A stretch of DNA of 41,894 nt. Origin: an uncultured Collinsella sp. Lineage in GTDB: Bacteria; Actinomycetota; Coriobacteriia; Coriobacteriales; Coriobacteriaceae. Location: NCBI GenBank assembly GCA_959596495.1, contig CAUFXK010000009.1:1-41894 (forward strand), read 5' to 3'. Each line of letters opens with the position of its first letter. Position 1 is the first letter of the stretch. Positions 17,380-25,124 of this stretch are shown here, in pieces. Both the position numbers and the translations under genes were made by a program. The notes beneath the pieces are model-generated. The model saw only the letters and a list, made by a program, of their open reading frames with translations. It ran no database searches and was not told the DNA's origin.

Positions 17380-17460
17380 CGATACATACTGTCTGGCGAA
17401 TCATTTGTCAATGAATTCGGTGAACGGTAGTAAATACCGTTCAAGCGTATGTATGTATCG
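17380..17460 (+). repeat. Nested inverted repeats in the nan operon upstream region
   Basis: CGATACATAC (17380-17389) pairs perfectly with GTATGTATCG (17451-17460). Between them, GAACGGTA (17422-17429) and TACCGTTC (17435-17442) form a second perfect repeat around GTAAA. They may be operators for a sugar-responsive regulator or a structured leader, depending on where transcription starts. Confidence 0.6.
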
Positions 17461-17482
17461 GTCGCCGAGCGCGGCACCTCAG

Positions 17483-17510
17483 TTGGGTTCGTCGGTAGGT
17501 AAGGTATATA
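17483..17510 (+). promoter_or_regulatory. Possible nan operon promoter
   Basis: TTGGGT (17483-17488) and TATATA (17505-17510) with a 16-bp spacer. If real, the nested repeats lie upstream as operators and the leader keeps only the hairpin at 17527-17550. The match is weak. Confidence 0.3.
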
Positions 17511-17526
17511 TCGTCCGCAAGTTGCG

Positions 17527-17550
17527 CGGGGGCACGTCTAGGTGCTCCCG
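17527..17550 (+). promoter_or_regulatory. Leader hairpin just before the binding-protein gene
   Basis: CGGGGGCAC pairs with GTGCTCCCG (9 bp with one G-U pair, 6-nt loop), 19 nt before the AGGAG ribosome site. It may protect the mRNA 5' end. No T tract follows. Confidence 0.5.
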
Positions 17551-17579
17551 GGTAAGATTCTCTATTGATAGGAGAAGAC

Positions 17580-19193
17580 ATGGCCATCATCAACAAGGGT
17601 ATGTCCAGGCGTTCGTTCCTCGGCCTCACCGGCAGCGTCGCTGCTGTCGCAGGGCTTGGTCTCACCGGCTGCGGTGGCAGCTCTAGCGACGAGGGTTCCG
17701 CTTCCGGTTCCACCGATTCCGCCAACCGTGGCGGCGGCGTGATCACCGCTGGTTCCGCTTACGCTCCGTCCAGCTTCGATCCCGCCAGCACCGGCTCCGC
17801 TGTGGGCCTGGGTGCTAACTGGCACGTCGTCGAGGGTCTCTACGGCATCGATTACCACGACTACAGCACCTTCAACGAGCTCGCCACCGACGATCCCAAG
17901 TCTGTGGACGACACCACTTTCGAGGTCACCATCCGCAAGGGCGCCAAGTTCTCCGATGGCACCGAGGTCACCGCTGACGATGTCGTTGCCTCCTACACCG
18001 CTTGCGCCGCTTCCGCTACCTATGCTCCGTTCTTCCAGCCCTTCGAGTCCATCGAGGCCAAGGACGCCAGCACCGTGACGGTCAAGACCAAGGTCCCCAA
18101 CTTCTCCCTGCTCAAGGATCGTCTGGCCATCGTCCGCGTTACCCCGGCCACCCAGACCGAGGAGGATCGCGCCAAGCAGCCGATCGGCTCCGGCCCCTGG
18201 ATGTACGACTCTATCTCCGATACCGAGATCACCCTGGTTCCCAACCCCGAGTACAACGGTGAGTATGCTGCCGAGGATAAGAAGATCCAGTACAGCATCC
18301 TGACCGACCCCACCGCTCGCGTTACCGCTCAGCAGGAGGGCTCCACGCTCGTTATGGAGCTCGTTACCGCTGACGCCGTCGACCAGCTCGAGAGCGCCGG
18401 CTGCAAGATCGATAACGTTCAGGGTTTCGGCACCCGCTTCATCATGTTCAACGTCGCCAAGGAGCCTTGGAACAACGTCAAGGTCCGTCAGGCTGTCATG
18501 TATGCGCTCGACACCGAGAAGATGGTCAGTAACACCTTCGCCGGCCTTGCCACCGCTGCCAGCTGCTACCTGCCCAAGAGCTTCACCAACTATCATGAGG
18601 CTTCCACGGTGTACAAGACCGACGCCAAGAAGGCTAAGAAGCTCATCGAAGAGTCTGGCATCACCCCGGGTGCCATCACCCTGCGCACCACCGACAACGA
18701 GCAGATTAAGGGCATGGCCGCCCAGGTCAAGAACGACCTCGACGCTCTCGGCTTCGATGTGACCATCCAGACCGATACCTCGCCGGCTACCTACGCTGCC
18801 ATTGACGGCGGCGAGGCCTACGATATCCTCCTTGCCCCTGGCGATCCTTCCTGCTTCGGCGCTGATCCCGACCTGCTGCTCAACTGGTGGTACGGCGACA
18901 ACGTCTGGATGCAGACCCGTTGCCCGTGGAAGGAGTCCGCTGAGTGGCAGAAGCTCCACGGTCTCATGGACGAGGCTCTTGCCGCCGAGGGCGACGAGCA
19001 GCAGAAGAAGTGGAACGAGTGCTTCGACATCATTGCCGACAACGCCGTTCTGTACCCCGTTGTCCACGTCAAGACCGTCTCCGCTTCCTGGGACGATCCG
19101 TCCACTGCGCCCAACGGCGAGGCCCTCGATGGCTTCAAGGGCATCGGCACGACGAGCATGTCCTTCAGGGGCGTTGCGACCGTCAAGGCGTAA
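17580..19193 (+). CDS. Peptide-family ABC transporter solute-binding lipoprotein (probable sialic acid binder)
   Basis: 537-aa extracytoplasmic binding protein of family SBP_bac_5. A twin-arginine motif SRRSFL (R10, R11) and a lipobox ending LTGC (Cys31) predict Tat export and lipid anchoring. A Ser/Gly/Asp-rich linker and the SBP_bac_5 core (FEVTIRKGAKFSDGTEVTADD) follow. SBP_bac_5 members bind peptides, nickel or sugars. Here the ligand is inferred as N-acetylneuraminate because transporter and nanA-nanK-nanE lie in one run, as in Haemophilus SatA and Bifidobacterium NanB systems. ATG 17580 follows AGGAG by 5 nt. Codon use is strongly biased, consistent with high expression, and three hairpins follow the stop. 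Confidence 0.85.
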   Translation: MAIINKGMSRRSFLGLTGSVAAVAGLGLTGCGGSSSDEGSASGSTDSANRGGGVITAGSAYAPSSFDPASTGSAVGLGANWHVVEGLYGIDYHDYSTFNELATDDPKSVDDTTFEVTIRKGAKFSDGTEVTADDVVASYTACAASATYAPFFQPFESIEAKDASTVTVKTKVPNFSLLKDRLAIVRVTPATQTEEDRAKQPIGSGPWMYDSISDTEITLVPNPEYNGEYAAEDKKIQYSILTDPTARVTAQQEGSTLVMELVTADAVDQLESAGCKIDNVQGFGTRFIMFNVAKEPWNNVKVRQAVMYALDTEKMVSNTFAGLATAASCYLPKSFTNYHEASTVYKTDAKKAKKLIEESGITPGAITLRTTDNEQIKGMAAQVKNDLDALGFDVTIQTDTSPATYAAIDGGEAYDILLAPGDPSCFGADPDLLLNWWYGDNVWMQTRCPWKESAEWQKLHGLMDEALAAEGDEQQKKWNECFDIIADNAVLYPVVHVKTVSASWDDPSTAPNGEALDGFKGIGTTSMSFRGVATVKA

Positions 19194-19214
19194 GACTCGC
19201 TTGAGTCTGTATGC

Positions 19215-19310
19215 AGGATGTCGGTCGTTGGGACCGTATCCTCATAGTTGAAACAAAGACCCGGGCGGCAACGATGTCGCTCGGGTCTTGTAATGAGTAT
19301 CCGTACTCAT
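19215..19310 (+). promoter_or_regulatory. Three consecutive hairpins between binding protein and permease
   Basis: Hairpin 1 is AGGAT...CGGTC / GACCG...ATCCT (19215-19242). Hairpin 2 is a 14-bp stem AAGACCCGGGCGGC (19256-19269) with 19276-19289, containing two G-U pairs. Hairpin 3 is ATGAGTA-TCCG-TACTCAT (19293-19310), perfect. No long T run follows, so they look like a leaky attenuator or 3' stabiliser that keeps binding protein in excess over permease. Confidence 0.6.
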
Positions 19311-19350
19311 ATACCAGTTGGTCCTACCGACAAAAGAAAGGGGAGAGAAC

Positions 19351-20307
19351 GTGAACAACTTGCTACGTTTGATTGGAAGGCGTCTTGTGGCGCTGCCGAT
19401 CATGGCATTGGGCGTCACCGTCCTGGTGTTCTTCCTTATGTCGTTCTCCAAGACCGACCCCGCCTACACGGCGTTGGGTGACGGCGCCTCGCCAGAGGCG
19501 GTTGCCGAGTACCATGAGAAGTATGGTCTGGACGACCCCTGGCCCGTGCGCTACGTGCGCTATATGGGCGATTTGATCCATGGCGACATGGGCACCTATG
19601 GTGCTGCTCGCAACTCCGTTGCCAAGCGCATCTCCACGGCCCTGCCCGTCACGATGCAGCTGACCTTCATCGGTCTTGCCATCGGTGCGGTCGTTTCGTT
19701 TTTGCTCGGCGTCATCGCGGCACTGTATCGCGACAAATGGCCGGACCAAGTGATCCGCGTCTTTTCCATCGCCGGCTTGGCAACCCCGTCGTTCTGGCTT
19801 GCCGTTCTGTTGATCCTGCTGTTCTCTTCCTACCTTAAGGTGCTCCCGGCATCGGGTGCTCTGCCTCACTTCACCACGAATCCGGTTGGCTATCTGGGAC
19901 GTATGATCATGCCCGCCATCGCCTTGGCATTTCCGCTGACGGGCCAGATGACTCGTATCGTGCGTACCGCCATGGTCGAGGAGCTCGACAAGGATTATGT
20001 CCGTATGGCTCGCGGCGCCGGCGTTCCCGAGAAGGTCGTCGTCGGCATTAACGTTCTTCGCAATGCGCTGATCACCCCGGTCACCACCCTCGGTCTTAAG
20101 ATTGGTTACCTCATGGGCGGCGCTGTCGTCATCGAGGTCATCTTCAACCTCCCCGGCATGGGCACCGCGATTCTGCAGGGCGTTCAGGGCAACGAGGCGA
20201 ACCTGGTTCAGGGCGTCGTTATCGTCGTTGCTCTTGCCTTCATCATCATCAACATCGTGGTTGACATGCTCTACCTGCTCATCAACCCGCGCATCAGGAC
20301 GGTGTAG
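19351..20307 (+). CDS. ABC transporter permease, DppB/OppB type
   Basis: 318-aa inner-membrane permease with the N-terminal helix of the family (LIGRRLVALPIMALGVTVLVF) and about six membrane segments. The EAA coupling loop that contacts the ATPase (DYVRMARGAGVPEKVVVGINVLRNALI) is near residues 218-245. It forms the import channel with the permease half of the next protein. The start is GTG 19351, preceded by AAAGGGGAGAG; the frame is open further upstream but without a better site. It lies 3 nt from the next gene. Confidence 0.9.
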   Translation: MNNLLRLIGRRLVALPIMALGVTVLVFFLMSFSKTDPAYTALGDGASPEAVAEYHEKYGLDDPWPVRYVRYMGDLIHGDMGTYGAARNSVAKRISTALPVTMQLTFIGLAIGAVVSFLLGVIAALYRDKWPDQVIRVFSIAGLATPSFWLAVLLILLFSSYLKVLPASGALPHFTTNPVGYLGRMIMPAIALAFPLTGQMTRIVRTAMVEELDKDYVRMARGAGVPEKVVVGINVLRNALITPVTTLGLKIGYLMGGAVVIEVIFNLPGMGTAILQGVQGNEANLVQGVVIVVALAFIIINIVVDMLYLLINPRIRTV

Positions 20308-20310
20308 ATT

Positions 20311-22326
20311 ATGGTAAAGATTCGAGAGAAGCAAACCGAGCAGCTCGAGAAGGCTGCCTCCAAGGGGCTCAAGCTCGGTGGCTGGAAGAAGATGACGCTG
20401 TCTTCTAAGATTGCCGCCGTCGTGCTGGTGCTGGTCGCCCTGACTGCGATCCTGGCGCCCCTTCTTGCCCCCTATAGCCCGGTCGAGATCTTTACGGCTC
20501 GCCAGGCTCCCGGCAACGGATTTATCTTCGGTACCGACGATAAGGGTCGCGACATTCTGTCGCGTATGCTCTACGGTGGTCGTTACTCGCTGATTATCGG
20601 CTTTGGCGCCACTGCCATGGCTCTGGTCTGCGGCTCGGTCGTGGGCGCCCTTGCAGCGGTTTCGCGCAAGGCCGTCTCCGAGACGATCATGCGTATCCTG
20701 GACATCATCATGTCCATCCCGGGCATCGCCCTCGCGGCCGTCTTCGTCTCCATCCTGGGCAACTCCGTGCCGTCGATCATCTTCGCCATCGGCTTTATGT
20801 ACACTCCGCAGATTGCCCGTATCGTACGCGCCAACATCGTGTCCGAGTACGGCGAGGACTATGTCCGCGCGGTCATCGTTTCCGGCGCCAAGGCTCCGTG
20901 GATTTTGATCAAGCATGTTCTGCGTAACTGCATCGCCCCGATCATGGTCTTCACCGTTACCCTGGTCGCCGACGCCATCATCTTCGAGGCCTCGCTGACC
21001 TTCATCGGCGCTGGTATCCAGGAGCCCACCGCTACCTGGGGCAACATCCTCGCCGACGCCCGCGGCGGCGTGCTCGCCGGCCGTTGGTGGCAGGCGCTGT
21101 TCCCGGGTCTGGCCATCATGATCACCTGCCTGGCGCTTAACATCCTCTCCGAGGGCATTACCGACGCCATGGCCGCTGCCCCCTCCGCTGCCCTGGATCC
21201 TACCGATTCCTCCAAGCGTCGCGAGGCCGACCTGCTGGTCTCCGACCCCGTTCGCGCCTACAAGGAGCAGGCCCAGTCCCTCTCCGCTCGCCTTGGCGCC
21301 CTGCGCGATGTCGAGCTCAAGCGTGACGATCGCCATGTGCCCGACGAGTCTGTTGAACCGATTCTCTCGGTCCGTGACTTCTGCATTCAGTTTGAGCATC
21401 ACGGTGATATCAACGTCGTCGACCATGTCAACTTTGACGTCCGTCCTGGTCAGACCATGGGCCTGGTGGGCGAGTCCGGTTGCGGTAAGTCCATCACCAC
21501 GCTGGCCATCATGGGCCTGACCGATGAGGACGAGCACCTTTCCGGCGAGGTCCTCTGGGAGGGCCGCGACCTGCTCAAGATGAGCAAGAAGGAGTGGTTC
21601 GGCCTGCGCGGTACCGATATCGCTATGGTCTATCAGGACGCCCTGTCCTCGCTCAACCCCTCCATGCTCATCTCTGCCCAGATGAAGCAGCTCACCAAGC
21701 GCGGCGGAACCCGCAGCGCCGAGGAGCTCCTGGAGCTCGTCGGCCTCGATCCCAAGCGCACGCTCGAGAGCTATCCGCACGAGCTTTCCGGCGGCCAGCG
21801 TCAGCGTGTCCTGATCGCTATGGCCCTTACCCGCGACCCCAAGCTGGTCATCTGCGACGAGCCCACGACCGCTCTGGACGTTACCGTTCAGAAGCAGGTT
21901 ATCAAGCTGCTCAACGATCTTCAGGCCAAGCTCGGCTTTGCCATGATCTTCGTTTCGCACGACCTGGCGCTGGTCGCCGAGGTCGCCCACAACATCACGG
22001 TTATGTACGCTGGCCAGGTTATCGAGCAGGCACCCACCAAGGAGCTGCTCACCAACCCGATCCACGAGTACACCCGCGGTCTTCTGGGTTCCGTTCTGTC
22101 CATCGAGAGCGGTTCGGGCCGCCTGCACCAGGTGCCCGGCGCCGTTCCGAGCCCGCGTGATTTCCCCAAGGGCGATCGCTTCGCGCCCCGCTCGAGCCAT
22201 CCGCGTATTGGCCTGGACACCCGTCCGGTCTTCAAGCGCGTGCCCGGCACCGAGCACTTCTATTCCGAGCTCCCCGACGAGGTGCTCAAGGCAAATGGTT
22301 TGACCCCTCACGCGGAGGTGATGTAG
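20311..22326 (+). CDS. ABC transporter permease-ATPase fusion (DppC-DppD type)
   Basis: 671-aa fusion. Residues about 25-290 are a DppC-type permease (FGTDDKGRDILSRMLYGGRYSL; EAA loop EDYVRAVIVSGAKAPW). After a charged linker, residues about 345-600 are a complete ABC ATPase with Walker A GESGCGKS (about 387-394), LSGGQRQRV and the Walker B segment LVICDEPTTALD. The C-terminal oligopeptide-type extension keeps only part of the usual cysteine pattern. Normally permease and ATPase are separate genes. The single open frame through the junction shows no stop, so this is not an annotation artefact visible in the sequence. ATG 20311 has a weak ribosome site and is probably coupled to the upstream gene. 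Confidence 0.9.
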   Translation: MVKIREKQTEQLEKAASKGLKLGGWKKMTLSSKIAAVVLVLVALTAILAPLLAPYSPVEIFTARQAPGNGFIFGTDDKGRDILSRMLYGGRYSLIIGFGATAMALVCGSVVGALAAVSRKAVSETIMRILDIIMSIPGIALAAVFVSILGNSVPSIIFAIGFMYTPQIARIVRANIVSEYGEDYVRAVIVSGAKAPWILIKHVLRNCIAPIMVFTVTLVADAIIFEASLTFIGAGIQEPTATWGNILADARGGVLAGRWWQALFPGLAIMITCLALNILSEGITDAMAAAPSAALDPTDSSKRREADLLVSDPVRAYKEQAQSLSARLGALRDVELKRDDRHVPDESVEPILSVRDFCIQFEHHGDINVVDHVNFDVRPGQTMGLVGESGCGKSITTLAIMGLTDEDEHLSGEVLWEGRDLLKMSKKEWFGLRGTDIAMVYQDALSSLNPSMLISAQMKQLTKRGGTRSAEELLELVGLDPKRTLESYPHELSGGQRQRVLIAMALTRDPKLVICDEPTTALDVTVQKQVIKLLNDLQAKLGFAMIFVSHDLALVAEVAHNITVMYAGQVIEQAPTKELLTNPIHEYTRGLLGSVLSIESGSGRLHQVPGAVPSPRDFPKGDRFAPRSSHPRIGLDTRPVFKRVPGTEHFYSELPDEVLKANGLTPHAEVM

Positions 22327-23154
22327 ATGAGCGAGACCGCAGTCAACGGCGTCGAGCCGATCATCTTCCTTGATGACGTCCACGTCACCTTTAGGACCCG
22401 TACCGGCTCGATTCTGCACCCCAACCTGGTTCACGCCGTCCAGGGTGTAACGATTAAGCTCATGCCCGGTCAGACGATCGGCATCGTCGGCGAGTCCGGT
22501 TGCGGTAAGTCCACCACCGCCAACGTCATGTGCGGCCTGCAGGCCCCCACGAGCGGCAAGGTCTACTTTAAGGGCAAGGACGTTACCAAACGTACCGCCG
22601 AGGACCGTCGCCACATGGGTCGCGTCATCTCGGTCGTGTTCCAGAACCCGGCCACGGCGCTCAATCCCCGCATGGTCGTTCGCGAGCAGCTGCTCGACCC
22701 CATGCGCGTCCACAACCTGGGTACCGAGGCCGAGCAGGAGAAGCGCGTCAAGGAGCTCCTGGAGCTCACCGGTCTGCCCAGCTCCGCCGCCGAGGTTCTT
22801 CCCGGTCAGCTTTCGGGCGGCCAGCGTCAGCGCGTCGCAATTGCCCGTGCCCTGTCGCTGAACCCCGATGCCATCATCGCCGACGAGCCCACCTCGGCTC
22901 TGGACGTTTCGGTCCGCGCACAGATTCTGAATCTGTTGACCGACCTTAAGAAGGAGCTCGGCCTGGCCATGGTGTTCATCAGCCATGACATCCAGACGGT
23001 CCGCTATATCTCTGACGACATCATCGTTATGAATGGCGGCAGGATCGTCGAGCAGGGCGAGGCCAAGCAGGTCTTCCAGCACCCCCAGGACCCCTACACC
23101 AAGATGCTGCTCGGCGCTGCGCCGTCGCTGCTGCATCCCAAGCTCGGCGAGTAG
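22327..23154 (+). CDS. ABC transporter ATP-binding protein, DppF/OppF type
   Basis: 275-aa cytoplasmic ATPase that should pair with the ATPase half of the fusion protein. Walker A GESGCGKST lies near residues 55-63, the Q-loop at VVFQNPATALNPRM, the signature LSGGQRQRV near 163, the Walker B and D-loop at IIADEPTSALDVS and the switch histidine in VFISHD. ATG 22327 abuts the preceding TAG; GGAGGTG lies just inside the upstream gene. It lacks the C-terminal oligopeptide extension, so it is shorter than typical OppF. Confidence 0.92.
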   Translation: MSETAVNGVEPIIFLDDVHVTFRTRTGSILHPNLVHAVQGVTIKLMPGQTIGIVGESGCGKSTTANVMCGLQAPTSGKVYFKGKDVTKRTAEDRRHMGRVISVVFQNPATALNPRMVVREQLLDPMRVHNLGTEAEQEKRVKELLELTGLPSSAAEVLPGQLSGGQRQRVAIARALSLNPDAIIADEPTSALDVSVRAQILNLLTDLKKELGLAMVFISHDIQTVRYISDDIIVMNGGRIVEQGEAKQVFQHPQDPYTKMLLGAAPSLLHPKLGE

Positions 23155-23170
23155 CCTCGCTTTCCCTCCC

Positions 23171-23198
23171 GTGCGCCCGGTTCCCTTGCCGGGCGCAC
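23171..23198 (+). promoter_or_regulatory. Hairpin between transporter and esterase genes
   Basis: Perfect 10-bp stem GTGCGCCCGG (23171-23180) with CCGGGCGCAC (23189-23198), 8-nt loop and no T tract. Likely a processing, stabilising or partial termination site inside the operon. Confidence 0.6.
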
Positions 23199-23234
23199 CT
23201 CCGTTGCGATTTCGAAAGGTTGGGTTCACGAGCC

Positions 23235-24212
23235 ATGCCAAGTGCTCAGGAGCTACAACATCAATTTGGTGAATATCGAGGCGCCATGCCCCGTCCATCA
23301 GATTTCGATCTCTTTTGGAAGGATCGCATGGCCGAGGCCGACGCCGTCGGGCTTGACTATGCGATCGACACGGCATCGGTCACCGATGCCGCGACCTGTC
23401 AACTTTTCGACCTCTGGTATACCGGCATGTGTGGCGCTCGCCTGCATGCCAAGTACCTTAAACCCGTCTCGGACGAGCCCGTGCCATTGGTGCTTCAGTT
23501 CCATGGGTATCCGGGTGCAAGCCGGAGCTGGTTTGAGCAGGCGTCGTTTGCGGGCATGGGCATGGCACTCATCGCCCTCGACTGCCCCGGCCAAGGAGGT
23601 CCCTCCGAGGACATTGGTGGATTTGAGGGCACAACGGTTGCCGGGCATATCGTCGCCGGCATCGACGGCGACCCGGCCAACCTCTACTATGTCCGCTTGC
23701 ACCAAGATATTCGCATCCTGTGCCGCATCGTTCGCGAGCTCGAGGGCATCGATCTTGCACGTGTGTTTGTGAACGGCGCGTCGCAGGGCGGCGGTTTGGG
23801 CATTGCGACCTGTGCGCTTAACAGAGAGCTTATCAATCGCGCCGCCATCCTCTATCCCTTCCTGTCAGATTTCCGCCTGGTCTGGGATTTGGGTGCCGAC
23901 GACATTGCCTACGAGGGCCTGCGCTATTGGTCTCGCTGGTTTGACGAGGACTCGAGTCGTATTGACGAAGCCTATGCCAAGCTGGCGTACTTCGATTCCA
24001 AGAACTTTGCCCCTATGGTCAAATGCCCCGTGCTGTTTGGCACTGGCACAGCCGATATCGTCTGTCCGCCAGCGACGCAGTTTGCGGTCTATAACAACCT
24101 GACCTGCGAAAAGCGTCATGAGTTCTTTGAAGGCTTTGGCCACGAGGAGATTCAGGATTTTGACGATTTGATCATTCCGTTTTTCTGCAAGGGAGGGGAG
24201 GCTCATGTCTAA
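23235..24212 (+). CDS. CE7-family acetyl esterase (AXE1/cephalosporin-C deacetylase type)
   Basis: 325-aa alpha/beta hydrolase of carbohydrate esterase family 7. The N-terminal pattern (GAMPRPSDFDLFW) fits the family. The GQGG motif forms the oxyanion region. The catalytic triad is Ser183 in GASQGG, Asp274 in GTADIV and His303 in GFGHEE, at positions typical for CE7. It has no signal peptide, so it acts in the cytoplasm. CE7 enzymes remove O-acetyl groups from small sugars. In a sialic acid operon a role in de-O-acetylating imported O-acetyl sialic acids is a reasonable inference, not shown. ATG 23235 gives the usual family N-terminus, although AAAGG lies rather far upstream; an in-frame TTG at 23220 is an alternative. 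Confidence 0.87.
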   Translation: MPSAQELQHQFGEYRGAMPRPSDFDLFWKDRMAEADAVGLDYAIDTASVTDAATCQLFDLWYTGMCGARLHAKYLKPVSDEPVPLVLQFHGYPGASRSWFEQASFAGMGMALIALDCPGQGGPSEDIGGFEGTTVAGHIVAGIDGDPANLYYVRLHQDIRILCRIVRELEGIDLARVFVNGASQGGGLGIATCALNRELINRAAILYPFLSDFRLVWDLGADDIAYEGLRYWSRWFDEDSSRIDEAYAKLAYFDSKNFAPMVKCPVLFGTGTADIVCPPATQFAVYNNLTCEKRHEFFEGFGHEEIQDFDDLIIPFFCKGGEAHV

Positions 24213-25056
24213 GTGCGAGAGCAATGTCAATGGGCTGATTGTCCCCGAGCTCGTGGGAATTCCTGGAACGGTTTCGTCAAGGCTCGCAGAATATCGGGAC
24301 TGGCGCGGTGATGTCCAAGCAGATGTTTCTGATTTAGAGACATGCGCTTCGAATCTTGAGATTCAAGGCCTGGCCATTACGGCGATTGACTTTGTTAACC
24401 CCTGCGCCCGTTACTCGGAGGTCTCCTTTGAGCTCGGTGACGATGCGATTCACGCTCGTTTGATCGAGCCTGTCGGTCGTGCCCGAGTATCTGAGCGCGT
24501 GCCGCTGTGCCTGATGTTCCACGACATCGATCGGCCTGTGCGCGGCTGGCATCACATGACGAGATTTGCCGCCATGGGGTATGCCGTCCTCGCGCTGGAT
24601 GACGATGTTGCTGGTGCGGACGACCTGCAGCGGGGGATTTCTTCGCCCGCTTTTGTCGAGCGCGTCCGTTGGGGTTGCGCGCTGGCGAAGGTGGCGCGCA
24701 ATCTTGATGGCATGGACCCCGACCGCATCTTTGCATGGGGCGAGGGTCTAGGCGGCGGAGTCGCGCTGGCGGTTTCTGCTCTGGACGAGCGGGGTCTCGC
24801 CTGCACGGCGGTTGCCAATCCGCTTCCTGGCGGCCTCGAGGCGCTGTCGTCTCGGGTGCGCGGATCGGTGCTCATGGGCACATCGCTCATGGATACCGTG
24901 AGCGACCCCAAGGGTCAGTTTGCCGTATTCAACGGTCTTGAGTGTGACCGGAGGCATATCATCTATGCCAAATACGCTCACGAGCGCATCAATGCGTTCG
25001 AAAACGAAGTCGTCGACTTCTTTAACCAAACGTTCTACTCGTGTTCTTTGGCCTAG
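24205..25056 (+). CDS. CE7-like protein lacking the catalytic serine (probable pseudoenzyme)
   Basis: 283-aa protein overlapping the preceding esterase by 8 nt. It is recognisably related to it. DRIFAWGEGLGGGVALAVSAL aligns without gaps to ARVFVNGASQGGGLGIATCAL, and GQFAVFNGLECDRRH aligns to TQFAVYNNLTCEKRH. The nucleophile serine is replaced by Gly181 and the GQGG oxyanion motif is gone (ALDDDVAGAD), whereas the acid Asp230 and the histidine His259 are kept. It is therefore unlikely to work as a serine esterase. It might regulate or heterodimerise with the active copy, or bind ligand. The reading frame is intact and tightly overlapped, so it looks maintained rather than decaying. Confidence 0.75.
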   Translation: MSKCESNVNGLIVPELVGIPGTVSSRLAEYRDWRGDVQADVSDLETCASNLEIQGLAITAIDFVNPCARYSEVSFELGDDAIHARLIEPVGRARVSERVPLCLMFHDIDRPVRGWHHMTRFAAMGYAVLALDDDVAGADDLQRGISSPAFVERVRWGCALAKVARNLDGMDPDRIFAWGEGLGGGVALAVSALDERGLACTAVANPLPGGLEALSSRVRGSVLMGTSLMDTVSDPKGQFAVFNGLECDRRHIIYAKYAHERINAFENEVVDFFNQTFYSCSLA

Positions 25057-25124
25057 ACGGCCTGAACACTGCCAACAAGAGTGGGTGGCACAGGGTCGCC
25101 CGCCAGACAACTAAGGAGATTCTT

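Noticed and set aside
17422..17460. Repeats before the binding-protein gene considered as a CRISPR or riboswitch
   Set aside because: They are short inverted repeats, not regularly spaced direct repeats, and no known riboswitch core was recognised.
19363..23376. A 1337-codon open frame on the minus strand opposite the nan transporter genes
   Set aside because: It mirrors strongly biased, stop-avoiding codons of the plus-strand genes. Its translation is low-complexity (Gly/Asp/Leu/Val-rich) without recognisable domains, and it crosses several plus-strand gene junctions.
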